From the NCBI RefSeq assembly GCF_030549525.1, contig NZ_CP130831.1:397501-461500 (forward strand): DNA of 64,000 bases, given 5' to 3'. A program made the position numbers and the translations under genes. The notes below the pieces were generated by a model that saw only the letters and a list, made by a program, of their open reading frames with translations, was not told where the DNA came from and made no database searches. This document shows, piece by piece, positions 53,558 to 62,556 of this stretch. Positions within the stretch are counted from its first letter, which is position 1. Each line of letters begins with the position of its first letter. This DNA comes from Stenotrophomonas sp. 704A1. Lineage in GTDB: Bacteria; Pseudomonadota; Gammaproteobacteria; Xanthomonadales; Xanthomonadaceae.

Positions 53558-54919
53558 ATGAGCGCCTCTTTCGTTTCGCCTGATGTGATCCGCCGCCTGT
53601 TCGCCCAGGCCATGTCCCGCATGTACCGCACCGAAGTGCCGCTGTACGGCACGCTGGTGGAGCTGGTGGAGCGGATCAACACGCAGGTGCTGGAGCAGGA
53701 CCCGGCGCTGGCCGCGCAGCTGCTGCGCAACGACGAGCGCGGCCGCCTGGATGAAGAACGCCATGGCGCGATCCGCGTCGGAACCGTGCAGGAACTGGCC
53801 ACGCTGCGGCGCCTGTTCGCGGTGATGGGGATGTACCCGGTGGGTTACTACGACCTGTCGGTGGCCGGCGTGCCGGTGCATTCCACCGCGTTCCGACCGC
53901 TCACCGCCGAGGCGCTGGCCCACAACCCGTTCCGGGTGTTCACCTCGCTGCTGCGCCTGGAGCTGATCGAAGACGAGGCCCTGCGCGCACAGTCGGCGCA
54001 GATCCTGGCCCGTCGCCGCATCTTCACCGACGGCGCGCTGGCGTTGATCGAGCAGGCCGAGCGCGATGGAGGGCTGGCGCAGGCCGACGCCGAGCGCTTC
54101 ATCGAACAGGCGCTGGAAACCTTCCGCTGGCACAGCGACGCCACGGTTGACCTGCCGACCTACCACGCGCTGCACAACGCCCATCGCCTGGTGGCCGACG
54201 TGGTCAGCTTCCGGGGCCCGCACATCAACCACCTGACCCCGCGCACGCTGGACATCGATGCCGCGCAGGCCGCGATGATCGAGCACGGCATGGCGGCCAA
54301 GGCGGTGATCGAAGGCCCGCCGCGCCGCGCCTGCCCGATCCTGCTGCGGCAGACCAGTTTCAAGGCGCTGGAAGAGGCGGTGCACTTCCCGGATACCGAC
54401 GGTGGCGACGCCGGCACCCATACTGCGCGCTTCGGCGAGATCGAACAGCGCGGCCTGGCCCTGACCCCGAAGGGCCGCGCGCTGTACGACCAGCTGCTGG
54501 CGCAGGCGCGCGATGCCGGTGGCGAAGGCAGCACCGGTGGCGACTACGGCCAGCGCCTGCAGGCGGTGTTCGCCAGCTTCCCGGATGACCATGACACGCT
54601 GCGCCAGGAAGGCCTGGGGTATTACCGCTACCAGCTGACCGATGCCGGTCGCGCCGCACCGGAGCGGGTGGCCGACCTGCCGGCCGAAGTGCTGGTGGCC
54701 GCCGGGCTGGCCACGGCCGACCCGATTGTCTACGAAGACTTCCTGCCGGTCAGCGCCGCCGGCATCTTCCAGTCGAACCTGGGCGGTGAAGAACAGCGCG
54801 CCTATGCCGCGCATGCCAACCGCGAGGCCTTCGAGCAGGCGCTGGGCGTGGCGGTGAATGACGAGTTCGCGATCTACGAGCGCATCCAGGCCGATTCGCT
54901 GGCCGCATTGCGCAGCTGA
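53558..54919 (+). CDS. hglS: 2-oxoadipate dioxygenase/decarboxylase (DUF1338, HglS/YdcJ family)
   Basis: A 453-aa Fe(II)-dependent enzyme converting 2-oxoadipate to D-2-hydroxyglutarate, a lysine catabolism step in Pseudomonas. Family landmarks: EERHGAIRVGT (metal His69), RGPHINHLTPRTLD (second metal His and substrate region) and EDFLPVSAAGIFQSNL near the end. Length is typical. A 179-nt upstream gap holds the REP pair. No other lysine catabolism genes are visible in the window. Confidence 0.9.
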   Translation: MSASFVSPDVIRRLFAQAMSRMYRTEVPLYGTLVELVERINTQVLEQDPALAAQLLRNDERGRLDEERHGAIRVGTVQELATLRRLFAVMGMYPVGYYDLSVAGVPVHSTAFRPLTAEALAHNPFRVFTSLLRLELIEDEALRAQSAQILARRRIFTDGALALIEQAERDGGLAQADAERFIEQALETFRWHSDATVDLPTYHALHNAHRLVADVVSFRGPHINHLTPRTLDIDAAQAAMIEHGMAAKAVIEGPPRRACPILLRQTSFKALEEAVHFPDTDGGDAGTHTARFGEIEQRGLALTPKGRALYDQLLAQARDAGGEGSTGGDYGQRLQAVFASFPDDHDTLRQEGLGYYRYQLTDAGRAAPERVADLPAEVLVAAGLATADPIVYEDFLPVSAAGIFQSNLGGEEQRAYAAHANREAFEQALGVAVNDEFAIYERIQADSLAALRS

Positions 54920-54930
54920 TGCGGGGCATC

Positions 54931-55258
54931 CGCCGGGCATGGCCCGGCGCTACCGTAATGCCTCGGTAGCGCGGGTCCACCTCCAGCGAGCCGCGATGCC
55001 CAGGCAGCGCCGGGCCACGCCCGGCGAACCGCAATGCCCCGGTAGCGCCGGGCCATGCCCGGCGAACCGCAATGCCCCGGTAGCGCCGGGCCACGCCCGG
55101 CGAATCGCAATGCCCCGGTAGCGCCGGGCCACGCCCGGCGAACCGCGATGCCCAGGTAGCGCCGGGCCAAGCCCGGCGAATCGCAATGCCCAGGCAGCGC
55201 CGGGCCACGCCCGGCGAATCGCGATGCCCCGGTAGCGCCGGGCCATGCCCGGCGAACC
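54931..55258. repeat. Tandem REP array, 38-bp period
   Basis: After one inverted copy (54931-54954) there are eight head-to-tail units from 54965, each starting GGTAGCGCCGGGC or a close variant and ending GAACCGCAATGCCCC or similar. The first and last unit starts (54965 and 55231) are exactly 7 x 38 bp apart. The first unit is degenerate; differences between units are mainly T/C in the loop and C/T in GAACCG/GAATCG. The array fills the 339-bp gap between hglS and the convergent CoA-transferase gene; no other gene is seen in it. Confidence 0.95.
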
Positions 55259-56773
55259 TCAGCCCTTCATCGTGCCGGTATCCAGCCAGCGCTGGTGCCA
55301 CGACAGCGCCTCGGGCAGCAGGTGCGGGGTGTGCTTGCCGTAGCTCTCGCGGCTGGCACGGTCGAAGTAGTCCTGCAGCTGCGGGCGGAAATCCGGATGC
55401 GCGCAGTTGTCGATCAGCACCTGCGCGCGCTTGCGCGGGGTCAGCCCGCGCAGGTCGGCCAGGCCCTGCTCGGTCACGATCACCGAGACATCGTGCTCGG
55501 TGTGGTCGACATGGCTGGCCATCGGCACGATCGCCGAGATGGTGCCGTTCTTGGCCGTGGACGGGCTGAGGAACGCCGACAGGAACCCGTTGCGGGCGAA
55601 GTCACCGGACCCGCCGATGCCGTTCATGATCCGCGTGCCCATCACGTGCGTCGAGTTGACGTTGCCGTAGATGTCCACCTCGATCATGCCGTTCATGCCG
55701 ATGCAGCCAAGGCGGCGCACCAGCTCGGGATGGTTGGAGATCTCCTGCGTGCGCATGATGATGCGCTCGCGGTAGAAATCGATGTTCTCCTTGAACGTCT
55801 CGTTGGCCTGCGGGCTCAGCGCGAAGCCGGTGCACGAGGCATAGCTCAGCACGCCGTCGCGCAGCAGGTCGAGCATGCCGTCCTGGATCACTTCGGTGAA
55901 CGCGGCCAGGTCGCGGAAACCGCTCTTGGCCAGGCCGGCCAGCACCGCATTGGGAATGTTGCCCACGCCCGACTGCAGCGGCAGCAGGTTCGGCGGCAGC
56001 CGGCCCTTCTTCACTTCGTGCTGCAGGAAGTCGATCAGGTGCGAAGCGATCTGTTCGCTGGTGGCATCGATCGGGCTGAACGGGCTGTTGCGGTCCGGGC
56101 CGTTGGTGCGCACCACCGCCACGATCTTGTCCGGGTCGCAGCGCAGCGCGGTGTCGCCGATGCGGTCGTTGGCGTTCACCAGCGGGATCGGCTTGCGGTG
56201 CGGCGGCAGCGCGGTGCCGTAGTAGATGTCATGCATGCCGTCGACGCCGGCCGGCTGCCATTCGTTGACCTCGACGATCACCTTCTTGGCCAGGTCCAGC
56301 CAGGTCTTGTTGTTGCCGACCGAGGTGGACGGCACCAGCGAGCCGTCCTCGCGGATGGCGGAGACCTCGACCACTGCGGTATCGATCTCGCCATAGAAGC
56401 CGAACCAGACGTGCTGGGCGACATGGCTGAGATGGATGTCGATGTAGTCCAGCTTGCCCTCGTTGATGCGGTTGCGCGCATCCGGATCGCTCTGGAACGG
56501 CATGCGCATGGCGATGCCATCGGCCTTGGCCAGTGCGCCGTCCAGCTCCGGGGCGGTGGACGCGCCGGTCATCAGGCTGATCTGGAAGGGCAGGCCCTGG
56601 GCGTGCACCGCTTCAATGCGGCGGGCCAGTTCGACGGGAACGGCCTTGGGATACCCGGAGCCGGTGAAGCCGCTCATGGCCACGGTTTCACCGGGCTGGA
56701 TCAGCGCGGCTGCGGCCTCGGCGGAGACCACGCGGTCACGGAGACGCGCGTTGGCGATGCGATCAACAGACAT
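55259..56773 (-). CDS. Acetyl-CoA hydrolase/transferase family protein (succinyl-CoA:acetate CoA-transferase type)
   Basis: A 504-aa class I CoA-transferase. Conserved stretches: GETVAMSGFTGSGYPKAVP, NRINEGKLDYIDIHLSH, LPLQSGVGNIPNAVLAGL, the GIGGSGDFARNGFLS loop and RGLTPRKRAQVLIDNCAHPDF. It moves CoA between acyl groups, e.g. acetate and succinate, recycling acetyl-CoA. The stop lies directly at the end of the REP array, so the array may act as its 3' processing or stabilising element. Confidence 0.92.
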   Translation of the reverse strand: MSVDRIANARLRDRVVSAEAAAALIQPGETVAMSGFTGSGYPKAVPVELARRIEAVHAQGLPFQISLMTGASTAPELDGALAKADGIAMRMPFQSDPDARNRINEGKLDYIDIHLSHVAQHVWFGFYGEIDTAVVEVSAIREDGSLVPSTSVGNNKTWLDLAKKVIVEVNEWQPAGVDGMHDIYYGTALPPHRKPIPLVNANDRIGDTALRCDPDKIVAVVRTNGPDRNSPFSPIDATSEQIASHLIDFLQHEVKKGRLPPNLLPLQSGVGNIPNAVLAGLAKSGFRDLAAFTEVIQDGMLDLLRDGVLSYASCTGFALSPQANETFKENIDFYRERIIMRTQEISNHPELVRRLGCIGMNGMIEVDIYGNVNSTHVMGTRIMNGIGGSGDFARNGFLSAFLSPSTAKNGTISAIVPMASHVDHTEHDVSVIVTEQGLADLRGLTPRKRAQVLIDNCAHPDFRPQLQDYFDRASRESYGKHTPHLLPEALSWHQRWLDTGTMKG

Positions 56774-56964
56774 GACGACACGTGTTTCTGGGGGGAAGCC
56801 CGATTATCGGCCATCCCCCGCCGTACGGGGGGTTCTACCTTCGTGGAATGGTATTTCCGCCGCGGCCGCTCCCGTACCCGCCGGTTTTGTTTTGCAGTGC
56901 AGCGTGCAAAGTGCTTTCGCACACCGCAGGATGGCCCTGCATCCCGACGTGGGGGAGGGAGCAG

Positions 56965-56999
56965 AGCCCGCTGGCAGTTCGCTGCAAGCGGGCTTTTTT
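56965..56999 (+). terminator. Orphan Rho-independent terminator (possible small RNA 3' end)
   Basis: AGCCCGCT (56965-56972) pairs with AGCGGGCT (56987-56994), followed by T6. No plus-strand gene ends upstream of it; the nearest gene on that side is on the minus strand and starts at 56773, so the terminator probably closes a non-coding transcript. No clear promoter could be fixed. Confidence 0.75.
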
Positions 57000-57046
57000 A
57001 TTGCCTGTCGCCCAGTATGAATACGCGACCTCGATGATCGGCAGTG

Positions 57047-57114
57047 CCGGCCGTTGGCCGGCAACCCCAGCCACCTTCGGCCAGACCCTCGGATCTGCCG
57101 GCCAGCGGCCGGCA
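57047..57114. repeat. Inverted pair of GTGCCGGCC-type REP palindromes
   Basis: CAGTGCCGGCCGTTGGCCGGCA and the inverted TGCCGGCCAGCGGCCGGCAC lie about 30 nt apart just upstream of the glnE promoter. Confidence 0.8.
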
Positions 57115-57126
57115 CCACCGGGTCGA

Positions 57127-57132
57127 TACAAT
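57127..57132 (+). promoter_or_regulatory. Candidate -10 box for leaderless glnE
   Basis: TACAAT, 6 nt (CGAGGC), then ATG 57139; no -35 consensus and no separate SD. Confidence 0.5.
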
Positions 57133-57138
57133 CGAGGC

Positions 57139-59934
57139 ATGACCCTCGCCCCCGCTGAACCGTCCGCTTCCCTGCAGCCTGTTGTCGACCGCGCCCTGGC
57201 GCGTCTGGGCCAGGTCCTGCCCGCGCCCGTCCCGGCCGATCTGTTGCCGCTGCTGACCCGGCTGGCCGTGGTCAGCGATTTCGCGCTGGACACCCTGGTG
57301 CGGCAACCGGCGTTGCTGGCACAGCTGGCCGAACCGGGCTGCCCAGCGATCCCGGCCCCGGTGCTCGACCCGCTGCAGCCCAGCGACTGGCCGGCGCAGC
57401 TGCGGCGCTGGCGCACCGCCATGTCCACGCGACTGATCTGGCGTGACCTGGCCGGTCTCGACGACGTGCCGCAGACACTCGCCGGGGCCACCACCCTGGC
57501 CGAGGACTGCCTGCGCCTGGCGCTGGATGCCCTGCAGCGGGAGTTCGCCCAGCGCCACGGCGTGATCGCCGACAGCGACGGCCGGCCGCAGCAGCTGGTG
57601 GTGTTCGGGCTGGGCAAGCTCGGCGGTGGCGAGCTCAACTTCAGTTCCGACGTGGACCTGGTCTACGCCTATCCGCAGGGCGGGGAATCGGACGGGCCGC
57701 GCCCGCTGGCGGCCGAGGAATACTTCGCCCGCCTCGGCCAGCGCCTGGCCAAGCTGCTGGATGAGACCACGGTGGACGGGTTCTGCCACCGCGTCGACCT
57801 GCGCCTGCGGCCGTTCGGCAGCGCCGGCCGCGTCGCGTTGTCATTCGCCGCGATGGACCAGTACTTCCAGCGCGAGGGCCGTGACTGGGAGCGCTATGCC
57901 TGGCTGAAGGCACGCGCGGTGGCCGGTGACATCGCCGCCGGCGAAGCCTGGCTGCAGACGCTGCGCCCGTTCGTGTACCGGCGCTACCTGGATTTCACCG
58001 CACTCGACGGCCTGCGCGAGATGAAGGCGGCGATCACCGCCGAAGTCGCGCGCCGCGAGATGCACGACGACATCAAGCGCGGCGCCGGTGGCATCCGCGA
58101 GATCGAATTCCTGTGCCAGGCGCTGCAGCTGATCCGTGGCGGCCGCGAGCCGGCGCTGCGCGAGCGCCGGCTGCTGGTGGCGCTGGACGCGCTGATGGCG
58201 GCCGGCCAGATCGCGGCCGGGGACGGCGCCGCACTGCGCGAGGCCTACCTGTTCCTGCGTCGCCTGGAAAACCGCCTGCAGATGCTGCGTGATGCGCAGA
58301 CCCATGTGCTGCCCAGCGATCCGGTGGACCGCGAGCGTATCGCTGTGGGTCTGGGCTATCCGGATTGGGACGTGCTGCGTGCGGCGCTGACCGTGCAGCA
58401 GCAGCGGGTCAGTACCGAGTTCGCCGCGCTGCTGGCACCGCGCAAGGGCCAGGCCGCGCCCGACGCGCTGGCCAACTACTGGCGCAGCCTGCCGGAAGGC
58501 AGCAATGCACCACTGCTGGCCGAAGCCGGTTTCCTCGATGCCAACGGGGCCGACCAGTCGCTACGTGATTTCGCCCAGGGCACCGGCGTGAAGTCACTGT
58601 CCGACGCAGCGCGTGCGCGCCTGGACCGGGTGCTGCCGGCGCTGCTGCATGCCGCCACGCGCTCGCCCCAGCCCGATGCCGCGCTCAAGCGCGTGCTGGG
58701 CCTGCTGCAGGCGGTACTGCGCCGTACCAGCTATCTGGCGCTGCTGGACGAACAGCCCAGCGCGCTGGCGCGGCTGGTGGATGTGCTGGCGCGCAGCGCG
58801 CTGCTGGCCGAACGCCTGGCCGCGTATCCGCTGCTGCTGGACGAACTGCTGGACGTGCGCGTTTCCGGGCCGATGCCCGATGCGGCCGGGATGCTGGCCG
58901 AGTGCCAGCAGGTGCTGGCGGTGGAAGATCCCGAATCCGCGTTGCGCTGGCTCAACGAGACGCGGCTGGCGCTCAGTTTCCGCATGGCGATGGCCACGCT
59001 GGACGGGCGCCAGGGCGCGGTGGATAGCACCCGGCAGCTGGCCGAGCTGGCGCAGGCGGTGGTGGTCACCGTGCTGGCGATGGCCGAGGCCGACATGCAT
59101 GCCGCGCACGGTGCGATTCCTGGTGGGCGCTTTGCGATCATCGGCTACGGCAGCCTGGGTGGCCTGGAACTGGGCTTCGGTTCCGATCTGGACCTGGTGT
59201 TCCTGCACGACCACCCGGCCGGCGTGGAAGCCAGCGATGGCGCGCGCCCGCTGGAGCCGGGACGCTGGTACGCGCGGCTGGCGCAGAAGGTGATGGCGCT
59301 GCTGGGCGCGGTCACCGCCGCCGGCCGGCTGTACGACATCGATGTGCGGCTGCGCCCGGATGGGGGCAAAGGGTCGCTGGTGTCCTCGCTAGCCAGCTAC
59401 ACCGAGTACCAGCGCGAACGCGCGTGGACCTGGGAACACCAGGCGCTGGTGCGCGCCCGCGGCGTGGCCGGCGATGCCAGCCTGCTGCAGGACTTCGAAC
59501 AGGTACGGGCGCGGACGCTGGGCCGCGAGCGCGACCCTGCCACGCTGTATGCCGATGTGCTGAAGATGCGCGGACGCATGCGCACCGAACTGGACCGCAG
59601 CGATGCCGCTCGGCTGGATCTGAAGCAGGGCCCCGGTGGCGTGGTCGACCTGGAATTCCTGCTGCAGACCGGCGTGCTGGCACGCAGCGCGCAGCAGCCG
59701 GCGCTGCTGCAGCCGCGCGATACGCCGTCGCTGATCGATGCGCTGGCCGCAGACGGTTTCCTGCCGGAACACACCGCGCAGGCGTTGCATGGAGCGCATG
59801 CCACGTTGCTCGACGTGGGGCTGGTCTGCACGCTGGATCGACGCCCACGGCTGGCACCGACCACACCCGCGATTGAAGCGGCGTGTGCGGCGATCACCTC
59901 CGCGTGCATCGCCGCCGGGCTGTCGTTCGCCTGA
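57139..59934 (+). CDS. glnE: Bifunctional glutamine synthetase adenylyltransferase / deadenylase
   Basis: A 931-aa enzyme that turns glutamine synthetase off and on by adding or removing AMP at a Tyr, in response to PII. Two nucleotidyltransferase domains are visible: the N-terminal adenylyl-removase with [20 protein letters not shown] (residues about 156-175) and the C-terminal adenylyltransferase with [20 protein letters not shown] (about 668-688), each followed by its helical regulatory domain. The start was placed at 57139; the open frame further upstream crosses repeats and is non-coding. Confidence 0.97.
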   Translation: MTLAPAEPSASLQPVVDRALARLGQVLPAPVPADLLPLLTRLAVVSDFALDTLVRQPALLAQLAEPGCPAIPAPVLDPLQPSDWPAQLRRWRTAMSTRLIWRDLAGLDDVPQTLAGATTLAEDCLRLALDALQREFAQRHGVIADSDGRPQQLVVFGLGKLGGGELNFSSDVDLVYAYPQGGESDGPRPLAAEEYFARLGQRLAKLLDETTVDGFCHRVDLRLRPFGSAGRVALSFAAMDQYFQREGRDWERYAWLKARAVAGDIAAGEAWLQTLRPFVYRRYLDFTALDGLREMKAAITAEVARREMHDDIKRGAGGIREIEFLCQALQLIRGGREPALRERRLLVALDALMAAGQIAAGDGAALREAYLFLRRLENRLQMLRDAQTHVLPSDPVDRERIAVGLGYPDWDVLRAALTVQQQRVSTEFAALLAPRKGQAAPDALANYWRSLPEGSNAPLLAEAGFLDANGADQSLRDFAQGTGVKSLSDAARARLDRVLPALLHAATRSPQPDAALKRVLGLLQAVLRRTSYLALLDEQPSALARLVDVLARSALLAERLAAYPLLLDELLDVRVSGPMPDAAGMLAECQQVLAVEDPESALRWLNETRLALSFRMAMATLDGRQGAVDSTRQLAELAQAVVVTVLAMAEADMHAAHGAIPGGRFAIIGYGSLGGLELGFGSDLDLVFLHDHPAGVEASDGARPLEPGRWYARLAQKVMALLGAVTAAGRLYDIDVRLRPDGGKGSLVSSLASYTEYQRERAWTWEHQALVRARGVAGDASLLQDFEQVRARTLGRERDPATLYADVLKMRGRMRTELDRSDAARLDLKQGPGGVVDLEFLLQTGVLARSAQQPALLQPRDTPSLIDALAADGFLPEHTAQALHGAHATLLDVGLVCTLDRRPRLAPTTPAIEAACAAITSACIAAGLSFA

Positions 59935-59962
59935 GCGGTCGCACCCGCCAGGGCAACGGCGG

Positions 59963-60523
59963 TCAGCCGGCCGCGCGCAGCGGCGCCATCTTCCACAGCA
60001 GCGCACGGAACGGCGCCAGCAGGCACACGCCGATGGCCAGCTTCACGGCCAGGTCGCCTGCGGCCCAGCTCAGCCACGGCAGGCTCGATCCGGCGAAGGC
60101 GATCGACCAGAAGATCGTGGTGTCCACGGTCGCACTGCAGGTGGTGGCCACCATCGGGGCGCGCCACCAGCTGCCGCGGCGCAGGCGGTCGAACACGGTG
60201 ATGTCCAGCAGCTGGGCCACGATGAAGGCCGAACATGAAGCGACGGCGATGCGCGGGGTGGCGACCCACACCGACAGCAGCACCGCCAGCGCAAAACCAA
60301 TCCACGCCACGCGCCGGGCCGGGCCCGGGCCGAAGCGGCGGTTGATCAGGTTGCTGACCAGGAAGGCGACCGGATAGCTGAAGGCGCCCCAGGTCAGCCA
60401 GTCGTTGATCGGGTACTGCACCAGCACGTTGGACAGCAGCACCACCGCACCCATGGCCAGCACCGCCAGCACCAGGGCGCGGGCGGTCAACGGGGCAAAC
60501 ACAGGCGCAGGACGCACGGACAT
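59963..60523 (-). CDS. VUT family transporter (queuosine-precursor type)
   Basis: A 186-aa membrane protein with about six helices (ALVLAVLAMGAVVLLSNVLV, NDWLTWGAFSYPVAFLVSNLI, CSAFIVAQLLDITVFDRL, TTCSATVDTTIFWSIAFAG) matching the YhhQ/VUT family, which includes preQ0/preQ1 importers. It may salvage queuosine precursors; this is inferred. A GATAAT hexamer about 25 nt upstream may be its -10. Confidence 0.88.
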   Translation of the reverse strand: MSVRPAPVFAPLTARALVLAVLAMGAVVLLSNVLVQYPINDWLTWGAFSYPVAFLVSNLINRRFGPGPARRVAWIGFALAVLLSVWVATPRIAVASCSAFIVAQLLDITVFDRLRRGSWWRAPMVATTCSATVDTTIFWSIAFAGSSLPWLSWAAGDLAVKLAIGVCLLAPFRALLWKMAPLRAAG

Positions 60524-60598
60524 GGCGAGCCAGGGGGATGAGGGGGATCGCCCATTATCCGCCCGGCCCGCGGCAATGCCAAAAACGGTCGTTCAGCT

Positions 60599-61114
60599 TT
60601 ACAGCTGCTCGCTCAGCGCATCACCTGCGGCATAGGCGGTGGGCACATAGGCCAGGGCCTGGCCGTCGCTGTTCTTCACCGTCCAGCCGGCACCGGCATC
60701 GGTGGGGTCAAAGCGCACCTGCTGGCCGACCACAAAGCGCGCCACCGGGTCATCGCCCTGCATCGCCGGCCACTGCAGGGTCGCGGTCTGGTCGGCCTTG
60801 TCCGGCACCTGCAGCAGCACCTGGCGTTCGCCGGCGGGCGTGGTCGCCACCTGCTTCACTTCCATCGGCGGCAGCGGCACCGCCGGGGTGCGCGTGGCCA
60901 CCTTGCCGTTGCGCTCGCTGGCCTTGAACGGCGCGTTGGACAGGGCGGCCAGGCCCATCGAGGTGGCCAGCGGCACCGACACCACGATCAGCGAGGTGAC
61001 CAGCACGCTGGCCTGGCCACTGTTGAGCTGCGGGGCAGCGCCGGCGTGCACGCCGGGCACGGTCAGTGCAGACAGCAGCAGGGCAGCAACGGGCGCGCGC
61101 AGGGAACGGAACAT
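60599..61114 (-). CDS. Exported protein of unknown function, paralogue B
   Basis: A 171-aa protein with signal peptide (VAALLLSALTVPGVHA), a hydrophobic stretch (SVLVTSLIVVSVPLATSMGLAA) that may be a membrane anchor, and a C-terminal domain of about 70 residues (RQVLLQVPDKADQTATLQWP to QALAYVPTA). That domain is clearly related to the upstream neighbour at 61147 (EVLLQDPGN, ASVQWPKRPGD, RPLEYLPEA). Last gene of a four-gene minus-strand run. Function unknown. Confidence 0.85.
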   Translation of the reverse strand: MFRSLRAPVAALLLSALTVPGVHAGAAPQLNSGQASVLVTSLIVVSVPLATSMGLAALSNAPFKASERNGKVATRTPAVPLPPMEVKQVATTPAGERQVLLQVPDKADQTATLQWPAMQGDDPVARFVVGQQVRFDPTDAGAGWTVKNSDGQALAYVPTAYAAGDALSEQL

Positions 61115-61146
61115 GGTGACCTCCAGGTCGGGAATGAATGCAGCGC

Positions 61147-61641
61147 TCAGTGCTGCGTATCGAAAATGTCGCGCGGGCCGGTTGCTTCAGGCAGGTATTC
61201 CAGCGGACGGCCCTGGCCGTCGCTCACCTGCCAGCCGCCCGACCCGGCCGGTTCGACGTTCACGGTCTGGCCCACGCTGAACTGCACGGCCGGGTCGCCC
61301 GGGCGCTTGGGCCACTGCACCGACGCGGTGTTCTGCGGGTTGCCGGGGTCCTGCAGCAGCACTTCCCGGCGGCCATCGACGGTGGTGGAAATCGCGCTGA
61401 CCTGCATCTGCGGCAGCGTCACCCGCGGGCCCTGGCCCGGCGGCACGCCGGTATCGTCGGTTTCCCCGGCTGCGGCGGCGCGGGCCCGTTCCACCATCGG
61501 TGCAGACATCTGCAGTCTCGGTCTTTCGGGCTCACCGTTGTGGATGATCACGATGCGGCGTTCGGCATGCGCCGGCGCAGCGGACAGCAGGCTGCCGCAC
61601 AGCAGTGCGGCCAACACGGACAATTGCACGGTACGCATCAT
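61147..61641 (-). CDS. Exported protein of unknown function, paralogue A
   Basis: A 164-aa protein with signal peptide (VLAALLCGSLLSAAPAHA), a mixed linker and a C-terminal domain with VLLQ, ASVQWP, VGQTVNVEP and GRPLEYLP, which is paralogous to the 60599 gene. AAGGAGA is close to the ATG. The 32-nt gap to paralogue B and the 15-nt gap from the DUF2145 gene support one operon. Confidence 0.86.
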   Translation of the reverse strand: MMRTVQLSVLAALLCGSLLSAAPAHAERRIVIIHNGEPERPRLQMSAPMVERARAAAAGETDDTGVPPGQGPRVTLPQMQVSAISTTVDGRREVLLQDPGNPQNTASVQWPKRPGDPAVQFSVGQTVNVEPAGSGGWQVSDGQGRPLEYLPEATGPRDIFDTQH

Positions 61642-61656
61642 CTTCTCCTTGCCAGG

Positions 61657-62508
61657 TCAGGGGGCCGCGGTGGCGGTCGTTGCCACCGCCGCGTGCGGAA
61701 TGGTCAGTTCCTGCTGCAGCTGGCTGCGCTGATGCAGGAAATCGAACACCGATTCCACCGTCACCACCGAGTAGTTGCCGGAAATGCGCTCGCTGGCCGG
61801 GTGGTCGGTGGTGGTGGCGTTGGCTACGAACAGGCGTGCACCCACGCGCTTGCCCAGGCCGATGTGCAGCACGCTGGGCCGGTAGTTCTGCTGCCGCAGC
61901 CACTGCTGGGCCTGTTCGCGCTTGACGATGACCGGGCCGCCCTCGGCCTGTGCCATCGCCGCCGCCAGCACTTCCAGGATCCACTGGTTGGAATTCTGGT
62001 AGTCGGTGGCGAACGGGTAGGCCACCACGTTGTAGTTGGCGTCGTGCAGCGCCCGGGGCTGGATCGCCGGCGGCGCCAGCATTGTCTTCAATGCCGCCTG
62101 CAGCGCCGGTGGCGGTACGCCGATGCGCAGGTCGGTATGGCTGCCGCTTTCACCAACGAAATTGCCCAGGCCCTCGCGGTACAGCTGCGAGCTGTCGGTG
62201 CGGCAGCGGTTGAGCAGATGCAGCGCGCGCCAGCGGCCATCCTCCTCGCGCACCAGAAACGCCAGATGGCTGTGGCGCAGGCCGTAGCGGCTCAGGTCCT
62301 GGCCGCCGCGCGCGGCGATCACCACGTCCACCGCGGGCAACGCGTCCAGGCGTTCGGCCGTGGTCCAGGCCACGTCGAACATCGCCGCCTGCGCGGCCAC
62401 GCTCGGGTAGCGTTCGCGGCAGGCTGCACTGTCGGCCCGCGCCGGCAGCGTGGCCAGCAGACCGGTCAACAGCAGCGTGCCGACGCACAGGCGGGAAAAA
62501 CGTTCCAT
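61657..62508 (-). CDS. DUF2145 domain-containing exported protein
   Basis: A 283-aa periplasmic protein, signal peptide LLLTGLLATLPARA. Typical DUF2145 pieces: GQDLSRYGLRHSHLAFLVRE, LLNRCRTDSSQLYREGLGNF, YNVVAYPFATDYQNSNQWILE and NYSVVTVESVFDFL. Some DUF2145 features (His, Cys, NQW) recall cysteine peptidase/amidase folds but catalysis is not shown. Second gene of the four-gene run. Confidence 0.9.
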   Translation of the reverse strand: MERFSRLCVGTLLLTGLLATLPARADSAACRERYPSVAAQAAMFDVAWTTAERLDALPAVDVVIAARGGQDLSRYGLRHSHLAFLVREEDGRWRALHLLNRCRTDSSQLYREGLGNFVGESGSHTDLRIGVPPPALQAALKTMLAPPAIQPRALHDANYNVVAYPFATDYQNSNQWILEVLAAAMAQAEGGPVIVKREQAQQWLRQQNYRPSVLHIGLGKRVGARLFVANATTTDHPASERISGNYSVVTVESVFDFLHQRSQLQQELTIPHAAVATTATAAP

Positions 62509-62556
62509 GTAGACAGCTCCAGGCGCGGGAACACCCGCGCGGCGATCATACGCCGG

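Larger units (their letters stand above)
56774..57138. other. Intergenic region with an orphan terminator and repeats
   Basis: This 365-bp gap between the divergent CoA-transferase and glnE holds no convincing protein gene. It contains a possible small transcript ending at the terminator at 56965, an inverted repeat pair at 57047 and the glnE -10 box at 57127. Confidence 0.6.

Noticed and set aside
54965..55258. Possible CRISPR array (regular 38-bp period)
   Set aside because: There are no variable spacers; each whole 38-bp unit is repeated, it matches dispersed REP elements, and no cas genes are near.
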